DNA of 64,000 bases from assembly GCA_014762505.1 (NCBI GenBank), contig JABURS010000032.1:1-64000 (forward strand). The letters are read 5' to 3'. The notes under the pieces were generated by a model, which saw nothing but the letters and a program-made list of their open reading frames with translations, was not told the origin of the DNA and made no database searches. Shown here one piece after another: positions 27,707 through 34,753 of the stretch. The DNA comes from Chromatiales bacterium. GTDB taxonomy: Bacteria > Pseudomonadota > Gammaproteobacteria > SpSt-1174. Each line of letters starts with the position of its first letter. Within the stretch, counting starts at the first letter, position 1. The position numbers were made by a program, and so were the translations under genes.

Positions 27707-27761
27707 CGAACCTAGATTGACGGAGTCAGAGTCCGCTGTCCTGCCGTTAGACGATTCCCCA
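27688..27761 (-). tRNA. tRNA-Gln (anticodon CTG)
   Basis: Minus-strand cloverleaf of 74 bases including an encoded CCA. The acceptor stem TGGGGAA pairs with TTCCCCA, the anticodon loop is CTCTGAC, giving anticodon CTG for CAG codons, and the T-arm is CTAGGTTCGAATCCTAG. It precedes the terminator at 27654-27682. No other tRNA is in this cluster. Confidence 0.95.
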
Positions 27762-27867
27762 ATGAGCGTTGAAGCTTAAGGCGTCTCGTGCTTTGCGACA
27801 ACACCTGACAGTTCGCTCGCACCCGGGCCGGCCCGCGGACGGCCGGCTCGGGGGAATCCAGAGGCGA

Positions 27868-28263
27868 TTAACGCTTGGAGAACTGGGTGGCGCGGCGGGC
27901 CTTGCGCAGGCCGACCTTCTTGCGCTCGACTTCGCGGGCGTCGCGGGTCAGGTAGCCGTGCTTGCGCATCTCGCTGCGCATGGCTTCGTCGTAGTTGACC
28001 AGCGCGCGGGCGATGCCCAGGCGAATGGCACCGGCCTGACCGGAGGCGCCGCCACCTTCCACGGTGACGTGGATGTCGAACTTCTCGGTCATCTCGGCAG
28101 CCTCGAGCGGCTGGCGCACGACCATGCGGGAGGTCTCGCGACCGAAGAATTCGTCCAGCGGACGGCGGTTGACCATGATCTGGCCCTTGCCGGGACGCAG
28201 GAAGACGCGCGCGGCCGAACTCTTGCGACGACCGGTACCGTAATACTGTTCAGTTGCTGCCAT
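27868..28263 (-). CDS. rpsI: 30S ribosomal protein S9
   Basis: A 131-residue S9. It begins with [21 protein letters not shown], has [18 protein letters not shown] and ends with the conserved [11 protein letters not shown] tail, whose terminal Lys-Arg reaches the P-site tRNA. It follows rplM by 24 bases, in the universal rplM-rpsI operon. The tRNA-Gln gene lies downstream (minus strand) with about 105 bases between. Confidence 0.98.
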   Translation of the reverse strand: MAATEQYYGTGRRKSSAARVFLRPGKGQIMVNRRPLDEFFGRETSRMVVRQPLEAAEMTEKFDIHVTVEGGGASGQAGAIRLGIARALVNYDEAMRSEMRKHGYLTRDAREVERKKVGLRKARRATQFSKR

Positions 28264-28287
28264 TGTCAGTGCTCTTCAGATGACGGA

Positions 28288-28716
28288 TCAGAGTTCCAGC
28301 GCCTGGGGCTGCTGGGCCTGATGGTTGTGCTCGGGGCCGGCATAGACCTTGAGCTTCTTGAACATGGCGCGGCCCAGCGGGTTCTTGGGCAGCATGCCCT
28401 TCACCGCGATCTCGATGGCGCGCTCGGGGGCCTTGTCCAGCATGTCCTGCAGGTTGATGGACTTCATGTTACCGATGTAGCCGGTATGGTGATAGTACAC
28501 CTTGTCCTGCATCTTGTTGCCGGTCACGCGTACCTTGGAGGCGTTCACCACCACGATGTAGTCGCCGGTATCGACGTGCGGCGTGTAAATCGGCTTGTGC
28601 TTGCCGCGCAGACGGTGGGCGATTTCGGTCGCCAGGCGACCCAGGGTCTTGCCCGTGGCGTCAACCACAAACCAGTCGCGACGGACTTCAGCCGGCTTGG
28701 CGCTTACAGTTTTCAT
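28288..28716 (-). CDS. rplM: 50S ribosomal protein L13
   Basis: A 142-residue L13, beginning [20 protein letters not shown] and carrying the family's [15 protein letters not shown] and [20 protein letters not shown] segments. First gene of the rplM-rpsI operon, with a near-consensus sigma-70 promoter about 45 bases upstream of the ATG. Confidence 0.98.
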   Translation of the reverse strand: MKTVSAKPAEVRRDWFVVDATGKTLGRLATEIAHRLRGKHKPIYTPHVDTGDYIVVVNASKVRVTGNKMQDKVYYHHTGYIGNMKSINLQDMLDKAPERAIEIAVKGMLPKNPLGRAMFKKLKVYAGPEHNHQAQQPQALEL

Positions 28717-28761
28717 CCAAACGCTCCAAACAGGTACGTTCTATCCAAGGAAAGGCGCGAG

Positions 28762-28790
28762 ATATTACTTGATTGAGACGGGGGTGACAA
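28762..28790 (-). promoter_or_regulatory. sigma-70 promoter of rplM-rpsI
   Basis: On the minus strand: -35 TTGTCA (28785-28790), 17-base spacer, -10 TAATAT (28762-28767), five of six at each box. The predicted start is near 28755, giving a 5' leader of about 40 bases before the rplM ATG at 28716. Confidence 0.8.
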
Positions 28791-28866
28791 GTGCCGACGG
28801 CACGGAAATACCGCCCGCCCCGGCTCGCGGGACTCCCGCCCGGGGGCCGACCCCTGAATCGCAGGC

Positions 28867-28902
28867 AAAAAAAAAGCGCGGCAAAGAGGGGAGGGCCGCG
28901 CT
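28867..28902 (-). terminator. strong rho-independent terminator of the candidate sRNA
   Basis: An 8-bp AGCGCGGC/GCCGCGCT stem with a 12-base loop followed by nine T on the minus strand. It is 198 bases past the ferredoxin stop, which already has its own GC-rich hairpin (29040-29077); this supports a separate short transcript here. Confidence 0.9.
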
Positions 28903-28966
28903 AAATACCACCAAAGGAGGATGGAGGAGTCCACTGATACCGGCGGGGCCGGTGAATCAGTATGTG
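28867..28966 (-). ncRNA. candidate small RNA with anti-Shine-Dalgarno motifs
   Basis: On the minus strand a perfect -35 TTGACA (28994-28999) with a 16-base spacer to TAGAAA predicts a start near 28966. The ~100-base transcript would hold a hairpin (ACTGAT arms, 28933-28961), then a single-stranded C-rich tract at 28911-28929 containing CTCCTCC and CCTCCTTTGG, then a strong terminator at 28867-28902. The C-rich tract resembles the 16S rRNA anti-SD end, a layout known for base-pairing sRNAs. It lies between the ferredoxin gene and the rplM promoter. No homologue is recognised and no expression data exist. Confidence 0.5.
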
Positions 28967-29100
28967 AGCATTTTCTAATATACCAAATCGTGATGTCAAC
29001 CCCTGTTTTCATTTTTTTGTCATGTATGGAGCAGACGGACCGCCGCCCGTGCCCGGGGTCCCGGGTGCGGGCGGCGGCTGGGGTCGTCAGATCGGGTGGA

Positions 29101-29409
29101 TCAGATCTTGAGGCGTTCGACCGGGCGGCCGTTGATGAGGTGTTCCTGGATGATCTCGTCGATGTCTTCCTGGTCCACGTAGGTGTACCAGGTCTCGTCC
29201 GGGTAGACGACGATGACCGGCCCCTCGCTGCAGCGGTCCAGGCAGCCGGCCGTGTTGATACGTATGCCCCCCTGCCCGCTGAGCCCGAGCTCCTTGATCC
29301 GCTGCTTGGCATAGGCGCGCTGCTTGCTCGCGCCGCAGTTCTCGCAGGCCTGGCGGCCAGGCGCACGCTGGTTGGTGCAGAAGAACACGTGATGCTTGTA
29401 ATAACTCAT
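29101..29409 (-). CDS. thioredoxin-like [2Fe-2S] ferredoxin
   Basis: A 102-residue protein of the Shethna/NuoE-like thioredoxin-fold ferredoxin type. The cluster Cys residues are seen in FFCTNQRAPGRQACENC (~10-25) and in NTAGCLDRCSEGPVIVVYP (~52-70), the usual C-x(n)-C...C-x3-C pattern. Low-potential electron carrier, cytoplasmic, partner not shown. A GC-rich hairpin at 29040-29077 follows the gene. Confidence 0.9.
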   Translation of the reverse strand: MSYYKHHVFFCTNQRAPGRQACENCGASKQRAYAKQRIKELGLSGQGGIRINTAGCLDRCSEGPVIVVYPDETWYTYVDQEDIDEIIQEHLINGRPVERLKI

Positions 29410-29442
29410 GGATAGCGGCTCACGAGGGCCGGCGGGCCCGGT

Positions 29443-30165
29443 TCAGAAATCGTAGACGAGGTTCACGGCGCTGAGGGTGTCGGTCTTCTTCGTGCCGGCC
29501 GGCACCTCGCTGTTGCGCTTGGCGGTAAAGCTGAGTTTCATGGCCAGGGCGCTGTTGATGCGCACCTTGAGGCCGGTCACCGACTCCGCATAGGTGTTGT
29601 CTTCACCCGATTCCACCAGGAAGTCCTGACTGAAGCGGGTGGTCGCCGTCCAGCTGTGGCGGTACTTCGCCTTCAGGCGCAGGATGGCCTCCTCCTCGCG
29701 CGCCCCGTCCTCGGGCTTGCTCTGGCGCGCACCGGGGCCGCCTTCCAGGTCCAGGTGGCCCAGGTCGCCGGCCTCCCAGACACGGTAGCCGTAACCCAGC
29801 GCCTCGGAGAGACGGTAATCATAGCCGCTGAACTTGTCCACCTCGCCGCGCACCGTACCGTAGAGGTAACTGCGCGGGCTCAGTTTGGCATCCGCCTGGT
29901 AGGCGGCCACGTAGCGCTCGGCCGTGTCCTCGCCGGAGTCGGAGGCGAACAGGCCCTCGCCATTGAGCGTGTGGCGCCAGCGATCCAGTTCGTAGAGCAC
30001 CTCCGCCTTGGCGTTCACGTTACGGGTATCCGTATTGCCGCTGGTGGTGCTGGCGCCCAGCTCGGCCGAACCGCTCCAGGGGTCGGCGGGGCCGCCGGCC
30101 TCCTGGGCCATGGCGCTCACGGCCCACAGGCAGAGACTGCTAACATAGATCGTCTGACGAAGCAT
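29443..30165 (-). CDS. DUF481 (YdiY-like) outer-membrane protein
   Basis: A 240-residue protein with a signal peptide (MLRQTIYVSSLCLWAVSAMAQ) and a mature part made of alternating beta strands (SGSAELGASTTSGNTDTRNV, GYDYRLSEALGYGYRV) ending in VNLVYDF with a C-terminal Phe, as for outer-membrane barrels. The SxxxGNTDT segment is characteristic of DUF481, often salt- or acid-induced. Function unknown. It is divergent from glcF. Confidence 0.88.
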   Translation of the reverse strand: MLRQTIYVSSLCLWAVSAMAQEAGGPADPWSGSAELGASTTSGNTDTRNVNAKAEVLYELDRWRHTLNGEGLFASDSGEDTAERYVAAYQADAKLSPRSYLYGTVRGEVDKFSGYDYRLSEALGYGYRVWEAGDLGHLDLEGGPGARQSKPEDGAREEEAILRLKAKYRHSWTATTRFSQDFLVESGEDNTYAESVTGLKVRINSALAMKLSFTAKRNSEVPAGTKKTDTLSAVNLVYDF

Positions 30166-30214
30166 TCATTCCTCCCGTAACGTCTGGAAACCGAATCCTA
30201 ACAAACTCGCCCGC

Positions 30215-31429
30215 ATGCCGCCGCCCAACCCGAAACTGGCCGCCACCGACCGCTGTGTGATGTGCGGCATGTGCCTCCCGCACTGCCCCACCTACGGCAA
30301 GACGCGCAACGAGGCCGACTCCCCGCGCGGGCGCATCGCCCTGATGCAGGGCCTGAACAGCAGCCGCCTCGCCGTGGACGAGCACCTGCTCGCCCACCTG
30401 GACGGCTGCCTGGCCTGCCGCGCCTGCGAGTCGGTCTGTCCCTCGGGCGTGCCCTACGGCGAGCTGATCGATGCGGTACGCGAGGAGCTGAATGACGCCC
30501 GGCAGGCAGGGGCGGGGGCAAGACTCGGGCAGGAGTTTATCGATTCACGCCGTCTGCGGCGCGTGACCACAAAGGCCTTGCGGTTTTACCAGGCCAGCGG
30601 CCTGCAGCGGCTGGCCCGCGCCAGCGGCGTGCTGCGGGCCACCGGGCTGGCGCGGGCCGAGGCCCTGCTGCCGCGCATCGACACCGCCAACCTGCAGCCA
30701 CGGGGCGAGGGCCCGACGGTGGCGCTGTTCACCGGCTGCGCCAGCGAGGTCTTCGACCGGCGCACGCTGGCCGACACCCTCACCGTGCTCGGCGCCCTCG
30801 GCTACCGGGTCGAGATCCCGGCCACCCAGGCCTGCTGCGGGGCCATCGACCGGCACGCCGGTCGCAGCAGCCGCGCCGATGACCTGATGCAGCGCAACCT
30901 GGCCGCCTTCGATGCCCCCTACCAGGCCATCATCGGCACGGCGAGCGGCTGCACCGCCCAGCTCGCCGAGTACGACCGGGCCGGCGACGACGAACGGGGC
31001 CCGTCCTTCGCCGGGCGCGTCGTCGACGTCAGCCGGTTCCTGGCCCAGGCCCTGGCCGAACGGGAACTCAATCTCGCCCCGCTCCAGGCCCGCGTCGCCA
31101 TCCACGCCCCCTGCTCGCTCACCCACGTCCTCAAGGCCGCCGCCTGGCCACGCCGCCTGCTCGAACACATCCCGGGCCTCGAACTGCTCGACCTGCCCGA
31201 CAACGCCCGCTGCTGCGGTGCCGCCGGCAGCTACATGCTCACCCAGCCCGACATGGCCGACCAGCTCCGGGAAGACAAGCTCGCCCACCTGCGCAACCTC
31301 AGGCCGGACATCCTCGTCACCAGCAACATCGGCTGCGCCCTGCACCTGCGCGCCGGCCTCGAGGCCGAAGGCATGGCGATCGAGGCACTGCATCCGGTGT
31401 CGCTGGTGGCCAGGCAGATGGGGTTATAA
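30215..31429 (+). CDS. glcF: glycolate oxidase iron-sulfur subunit
   Basis: Electron-transfer subunit of glycolate oxidase, passing electrons from GlcD/GlcE FAD to the quinone pool. Two [4Fe-4S] motifs: CVMCGMCLPHCP (~14) and CLACRACESVCP (~69). Two CCG-type domains follow, with Cys pairs near QACCGAID and ARCCGAAGSY. Length (404) matches GlcF. No glcD or glcE is next to it in this window, unlike the usual glcDEF operon, so the partner subunits must be elsewhere. Confidence 0.85.
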   Translation: MPPPNPKLAATDRCVMCGMCLPHCPTYGKTRNEADSPRGRIALMQGLNSSRLAVDEHLLAHLDGCLACRACESVCPSGVPYGELIDAVREELNDARQAGAGARLGQEFIDSRRLRRVTTKALRFYQASGLQRLARASGVLRATGLARAEALLPRIDTANLQPRGEGPTVALFTGCASEVFDRRTLADTLTVLGALGYRVEIPATQACCGAIDRHAGRSSRADDLMQRNLAAFDAPYQAIIGTASGCTAQLAEYDRAGDDERGPSFAGRVVDVSRFLAQALAERELNLAPLQARVAIHAPCSLTHVLKAAAWPRRLLEHIPGLELLDLPDNARCCGAAGSYMLTQPDMADQLREDKLAHLRNLRPDILVTSNIGCALHLRAGLEAEGMAIEALHPVSLVARQMGL

Positions 31430-31453
31430 ATCAGGACGAGATATTGATGTGGC

Positions 31454-31510
31454 TCTATCGTTCCGGCTCACGCGCCAGCGTAACCGATCGCGTGGACCCG
31501 GTTGTTAGCG
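31454..31510 (-). repeat. degenerate integron attC site (end of cassette array)
   Basis: Minus strand: R'' core CGCTAAC (31504-31510) immediately after the stop of gene 31511-31936, then an imperfect inverted repeat (ACCGGGTCCACGCG against CGCGTGAGCCGGAACG) and an R'-like end CGATAG in place of GTTAG. The loss of the GTTAG core suggests a decayed terminal attC. Confidence 0.55.
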
Positions 31511-31936
31511 CTAATCTTCATCAGTAAACCAAGCACAACCGATGCGCTCTGTGGTGATAACCAGCACTCCTGTATCAAACGTCGCGATTGTAGCCGGCGT
31601 CCAACTGGGGCCAACATTTGGATGTTTGCGGGGGCATCCGTAGTCGCCGTTCGTGAAATACTTAGGCTTGTCACCTGAAAAGTGGCGCACAAATTCTTTA
31701 GCTAGGCCATCGGCCTCGTTCTGTGGCATGAGCTCAACGTGATATGCCATGTCTCGACTTAGCACAGTTTTCAAAACGGACACCGCATCCTGTTCGGAAA
31801 TCTCGAAATAGATACCCGGCGAATCGAATAGCCCAAATTGGGCTGCCGCCTCCTCTACGCTCGCGACCTTCGCAGGCCGAATATCAACGATGGTATCGCT
31901 ACCTCGTGCCTCGATGATTCGTGACGTTATGTCCAT
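31511..31936 (-). CDS. integron-cassette-borne protein of unknown function
   Basis: A 141-residue soluble protein. Its ATG lies three bases after the attC core GTTAGCG, and its stop runs directly into the next attC, as in mobile gene cassettes. The C-terminal half has a small Cys-containing segment (GDYGCPRKHPNVGPSWTPA) and TGVLVITTERIGCAWF. Its GC content is lower than the chromosome's. No family recognised; it may encode a stress or immunity-type function, but this is not shown. Confidence 0.6.
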   Translation of the reverse strand: MDITSRIIEARGSDTIVDIRPAKVASVEEAAAQFGLFDSPGIYFEISEQDAVSVLKTVLSRDMAYHVELMPQNEADGLAKEFVRHFSGDKPKYFTNGDYGCPRKHPNVGPSWTPATIATFDTGVLVITTERIGCAWFTDED

Positions 31937-31939
31937 TTG

Positions 31940-32000
31940 CGCTAACGTCTCGCCTCAAGCGCGCGGCGTAGTCGCGTCGCCTTGGAGGCAGTTGTTAGAT
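31940..32000 (-). repeat. integron attC recombination site
   Basis: A 61-bp site with R'' ATCTAAC (31994-32000, minus orientation) and R' GTTAGCG (31940-31946). The arms ACTGCCTCCAAGGCG and CGCTTGAGGCGAGAC pair with one unpaired base, which is the orientation-defining extrahelical base of attC. It separates genes 32004 and 31936. Confidence 0.8.
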
Positions 32001-32003
32001 TGC

Positions 32004-32306
32004 CTACTTGAGAAACAACCATAGTGCAACACAGCAAGCCATTACCAAGAAGCTAATTAATTTGTTTCGCAGCCTAATACTGCCTGGATAAAAGAAGACT
32101 GATTTCCAACCAGGAGGCCGAGGATAGCCAGACCGATCTAGCCATGCTTCTGCAAGTGCGTTTGAGAAACCCCTATCCTCAATTAACGCCTTCTTCACCA
32201 CTTCTCGTTGTTCATAAGCGTATATCTGCTCATCAACAGTTTCTTCTGTAACATCTGGATATTGCAGCAGCATCTTTCTCAATGCTTGTCGTTCATTATT
32301 ATCCAT
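32004..32306 (-). CDS. cassette-borne small protein with C-terminal membrane anchor
   Basis: A 100-residue protein: a charged helical N-terminal part (MDNNERQALRKMLLQYPDVT, then QIYAYEQREVVKKALI) and a C-terminal transmembrane segment (LISFLVMACCVALWLFL). Its stop lies three bases before the attC core. It is only 30 bases downstream of gene 32337-32720 with no full attC between them, so both probably form one two-gene cassette. Low GC. No family recognised. Confidence 0.6.
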   Translation of the reverse strand: MDNNERQALRKMLLQYPDVTEETVDEQIYAYEQREVVKKALIEDRGFSNALAEAWLDRSGYPRPPGWKSVFFYPGSIRLRNKLISFLVMACCVALWLFLK

Positions 32307-32336
32307 ATGGACTATCCCATGCGCAGGTACTCTTTG

Positions 32337-32720
32337 TTAGAGCTCTGTACCAACCAATGCATAAGGTGTCTGCTCTTCTAGCCGTGATACAAATTCCATA
32401 ACTTTGATGTAATTGGGGTGCCAATGCTCATAGTCACTATTTTTCAGCAATGAACCATTAGCCCCATACCATTCTGAAAATATTGTCTGTAGTTGTGATT
32501 TTGTTACAACTGCCACATATGCACCCCATTCTGTTTTCTTCCCGGGGCATCTGCCTGACTCAATCAGGTCAGCGACCTTAAAATATAGATTTTCACTGCT
32601 ATTTGGCAGCGGAGGTAAATTCGGGCTAATGCTGGTAGGAATAGTTCCACTCCAATTTCCACCCTCCCACTTGAAATTGGGGTCGTCCAGAGATCCTATG
32701 TAACCTTCATATATTGTCAT
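32337..32720 (-). CDS. cassette-borne protein of unknown function
   Basis: A 127-residue acidic protein, AT-rich in codon use (AATTGG, TATATT), with many aromatic residues (NWSGTIP, EWGAYVAVV, SEWYGANGS). The ATG at 32720 lies five bases after a perfect GTTAGGT integron core site at 32726-32732. A TTG two codons upstream is a less likely start. No family recognised; the composition resembles known hypothetical integron-cassette products. Confidence 0.6.
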   Translation of the reverse strand: MTIYEGYIGSLDDPNFKWEGGNWSGTIPTSISPNLPPLPNSSENLYFKVADLIESGRCPGKKTEWGAYVAVVTKSQLQTIFSEWYGANGSLLKNSDYEHWHPNYIKVMEFVSRLEEQTPYALVGTEL

Positions 32721-32725
32721 TGGCA

Positions 32726-32732
32726 ACCTAAC
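32726..32732 (-). other. integron-type core site GTTAGGT upstream of the first cassette gene
   Basis: Matches the GTTRRRY core exactly and sits five bases before the ATG of 32337-32720. Only this right half of an attC or attI is evident; I could not find the matching left arm in the next 130 bases. Confidence 0.55.
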
Positions 32733-32916
32733 AGCTTCGCTGCAACTCCGGGGACCGGACCATCTTAACTCATTGATCCAGCATATAAAGCTACTTATAG
32801 AAGCCCCGGTTTCGGCTTTAAACCGCCATTAATTGACCTGAAATCGTGCCCATAAGACGGCACGCACTCAATGTAGTTTAGCCGCACCGGCAGCCACCCA
32901 GATCTCACGGGCACGG
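32733..32916. other. AT-rich gap between the cassette cluster and the tRNA-Phe repeats
   Basis: About 180 bases without a gene. This is where an attI, promoter or decayed integrase end could lie, but none is recognisable. Confidence 0.4.
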
Positions 32917-32979
32917 ACGACAAAGGCCACGGTTTGCACCGTGGCCTCTGTACTTGAAGATGGTGGCCAGGGAGGGAAT
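32917..32979 (-). repeat. duplicate of terminator plus tRNA-Phe 3' tail (copy A)
   Basis: A 63-bp near-copy of 33119-33180, holding a second tRNA-Phe terminator hairpin and the last ~18 bases of the tRNA plus CCA, about 200 bp away. The two halves are near-identical; a short middle part (after the hairpin) differs. Confidence 0.8.
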
Positions 32980-33000
32980 GGGCCACGCCTTTGGTGGCCC

Positions 33001-33026
33001 ATCACGAGCGTCAGCGAGCCCGTAGG
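33001..33026 (-). repeat. 26-bp motif shared with the tRNA-Gln locus (inverted copy)
   Basis: On the minus strand it begins CCTACGGGCTCGCTGACG and matches 27568-27593 at 24 of 26 positions. It lies between the two copies of the tRNA-Phe tail. Confidence 0.75.
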
Positions 33027-33118
33027 GCGAGGCCCCAGGCATAAGCGGATGCGCGCCGAGTAATCTCCCCCGACACATCGAACAAAGCCGTCGGGGGTTC
33101 GATTCCAGCCAGGCAGAA

Positions 33119-33180
33119 ACGACAAAGGCCACGGTTTGCACCGTGGCCTTTGCGTGGAATATGGTGGCCAGGGAGGGAAT
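33119..33180 (-). repeat. terminator plus tRNA-Phe 3' tail (copy B, overlapping the real tRNA)
   Basis: The original of the duplicated segment. Just upstream on the plus strand, 33089-33106 carries an inverted copy of the tRNA T-arm (TCGGGGGTTCGATTCC), a further trace of local rearrangement. Confidence 0.8.
33124..33151 (-). terminator. terminator of tRNA-Phe
   Basis: A perfect 12-bp stem AAAGGCCACGGT/ACCGTGGCCTTT with a 4-base loop, 11 bases past the tRNA CCA. Only three T follow, within the stem end. Confidence 0.75.
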
Positions 33181-33237
33181 CGAACCCCCGACACGGGGAT
33201 TTTCAATCCCCTGCTCTACCAACTGAGCTACCTGGCC
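33162..33237 (-). tRNA. tRNA-Phe (anticodon GAA)
   Basis: A 76-base minus-strand cloverleaf with encoded CCA. Acceptor GGCCAGG pairs with CCTGGCC, the D-arm is GCTCAGTTGGTAGAGC, the anticodon stem-loop GGGGATTGAAAATCCCC carries GAA, and the T-arm is GGGGGTTCGATTCCC. It follows yggX (minus) by about 80 bases. Confidence 0.96.
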
Positions 33238-33319
33238 GGCGTTGACGCGTCTGGCAGGGGCCCCCTGCCGAGCGAGCCGCCTATTAAAGCGACTCGCCCC
33301 TTCGGCGTCAAGGGCAGAC

Positions 33320-33595
33320 TCAGGATTCCGGCGGTACGTAGCCTTCCGGCTTGGCCGTTTCCTCGCCACTGAAGAAGAACTTTTCCATCTCCTCCTCGAG
33401 GAACTTGCGGGCCTTGGGGTCCACCGGGGTGAGGCGGTACTCGTTGATGAGCATGGTCTGGTGGCGCAGCCACGCCTGCCAGGCCTCCTTGGAGACGTTT
33501 TCCCAGATCCGCTTGCCGAGATCCCCCGGATAGGGCGGCAGGTCGAGGCCTTCGGCCTCCTTACCCAGCTTGACGCATTGCACCATGCGAGCCAT
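33320..33595 (-). CDS. yggX: Fe(2+)-trafficking / oxidative-damage protection protein
   Basis: A 91-residue YggX. It begins [20 protein letters not shown], with the family's single Cys near the N-terminus, and contains [29 protein letters not shown], then an acidic helical C-terminus. YggX helps protect Fe-S proteins, so its pairing with the Fe-S enzyme MutY is functionally apt. It overlaps the end of mutY by 35 bases, in the usual gammaproteobacterial mutY-yggX order. Confidence 0.95.
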   Translation of the reverse strand: MARMVQCVKLGKEAEGLDLPPYPGDLGKRIWENVSKEAWQAWLRHQTMLINEYRLTPVDPKARKFLEEEMEKFFFSGEETAKPEGYVPPES

Positions 33596-34661
33596 TGCTT
33601 GCTCCTGTCTGTTCTGCGCGTAAACGCTCGATGAGACGTTTCACCGGTGTGGCGAAGCCGCCCGGTGGCGAAAGCGAAGTGTTATACCAGACCTGGCCAT
33701 CGGCTTCCATCACACGGTTTGCAGGGGCTTGCAGGCGGAACACCAGCGGGGTGATGTGCAGGCGGAAGTGGCTGAAGCTGTGCACGATGGGCTCCCAGGC
33801 CGCCTCCTGCGCCGGTTCGGTGCCCAGTTCGCGGGCACACCAGGCCCGTGCGGCGTCGGCGTCCGCGAACTCGGGAAAGCCCCAGAGCCCGCCCCAGAGG
33901 CCGCTGGGTGGCCGGCGGGCCAGCAGCACCTCGCCCGCCGGGTTGACGGCCAGCAGCATCACGGTCTCGCGCTCGGGCAGGGCCTTCTTCGGCCGGCGCG
34001 CCGGCAGCTCCGCCTGCCGGCCCTGCGCCTGTGCCGCGCAGTCGCCGGCCACCGGGCAGGCGCTGCAGCGCGGGCGGGCGCGGGTACAGACCGTGGCGCC
34101 CAGGTCCATGATGGCCTGGGTGTAATCAGCCACGCGCGCCGCCGGCGTGTGCCGCTCGGCGAGGGCCCAGAGGGCCTTGAGCACCGCCGCCTGCCCCGGG
34201 TAGCCCTCGACCAGGTGGTGGCGGGCGAGCACGCGCTTCACGTTGCCGTCGAGGATCGCATGCCGCTGCCCGTGGGCCTGGGCCAGGATGGCGCCGGCGG
34301 TGGAGCGGCCGATGCCCGGCAGGGCCTCCAGCGCCTCGATGTCCGCCGGCAGCTCGCCGCCATGCTCGTCCACCACGATGCAGGCCGCCCGGTGCAGGTT
34401 GCGGGCGCGGGCGTAGTAGCCCAGCCCGGTCCAGTGATGCAGCACCTCGTCGACTGGCGCCCCGGCCAGCACGGCCAGCGTGGGGAAGCGGGCCATGAAG
34501 CGCTCGAAATAGGGGACCACGGTGGCGACCTGGGTCTGCTGCAGCATGATCTCCGAGACCCACACGGCATAGGCGTCGCCCTGCCGCTTCCAGGGCAGAT
34601 CGGCGCGACCGTGCTCGTCGAACCAGGTCAGCAGGCGGCGGGCGAACTCATCCATACGCAT
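33561..34661 (-). CDS. mutY: adenine DNA glycosylase MutY
   Basis: Removes adenine mispaired with 8-oxoguanine. The 366-residue sequence has [23 protein letters not shown] with the catalytic Glu (SEIMLQQTQ), the helix-hairpin-helix [16 protein letters not shown], the catalytic Asp in [10 protein letters not shown], the [4Fe-4S] motif [17 protein letters not shown] (C-x6-C-x2-C-x5-C), and a C-terminal NUDIX-like 8-oxoG recognition domain. The start may be the second ATG (MDEF) at 34655. Confidence 0.95.
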   Translation of the reverse strand: MRMDEFARRLLTWFDEHGRADLPWKRQGDAYAVWVSEIMLQQTQVATVVPYFERFMARFPTLAVLAGAPVDEVLHHWTGLGYYARARNLHRAACIVVDEHGGELPADIEALEALPGIGRSTAGAILAQAHGQRHAILDGNVKRVLARHHLVEGYPGQAAVLKALWALAERHTPAARVADYTQAIMDLGATVCTRARPRCSACPVAGDCAAQAQGRQAELPARRPKKALPERETVMLLAVNPAGEVLLARRPPSGLWGGLWGFPEFADADAARAWCARELGTEPAQEAAWEPIVHSFSHFRLHITPLVFRLQAPANRVMEADGQVWYNTSLSPPGGFATPVKRLIERLRAEQTGASNGSHGAMRQAG

Positions 34662-34753
34662 TCAACAGGCAGTGGCGGCTACGCCGGGCACGGTACACAA
34701 TCCGGCGCAGGCTTCCAAGCGCCAGACCGCCCGCGCTCACCTATACTCGCCAC

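Noticed and set aside
27399-27779. A 126-codon frame spanning the two tRNA-Gln tail copies and the tRNA
   Set aside because: It reads through the repeats (twice encoding KKART-RAFFMLAGE) and antisense to the tRNA; such frames are common misannotations.
28921-29415. A plus-strand frame starting beside GGAGG
   Set aside because: The Shine-Dalgarno-like bases touch the ATG with no spacing, and the frame is antisense to the real ferredoxin gene.
32307-32336. Possible third attC between genes 32337-32720 and 32004-32306
   Set aside because: It has a CTAAC end but no matching GTTAG or pairing arms within the 30-base gap, so a two-gene cassette is more likely.
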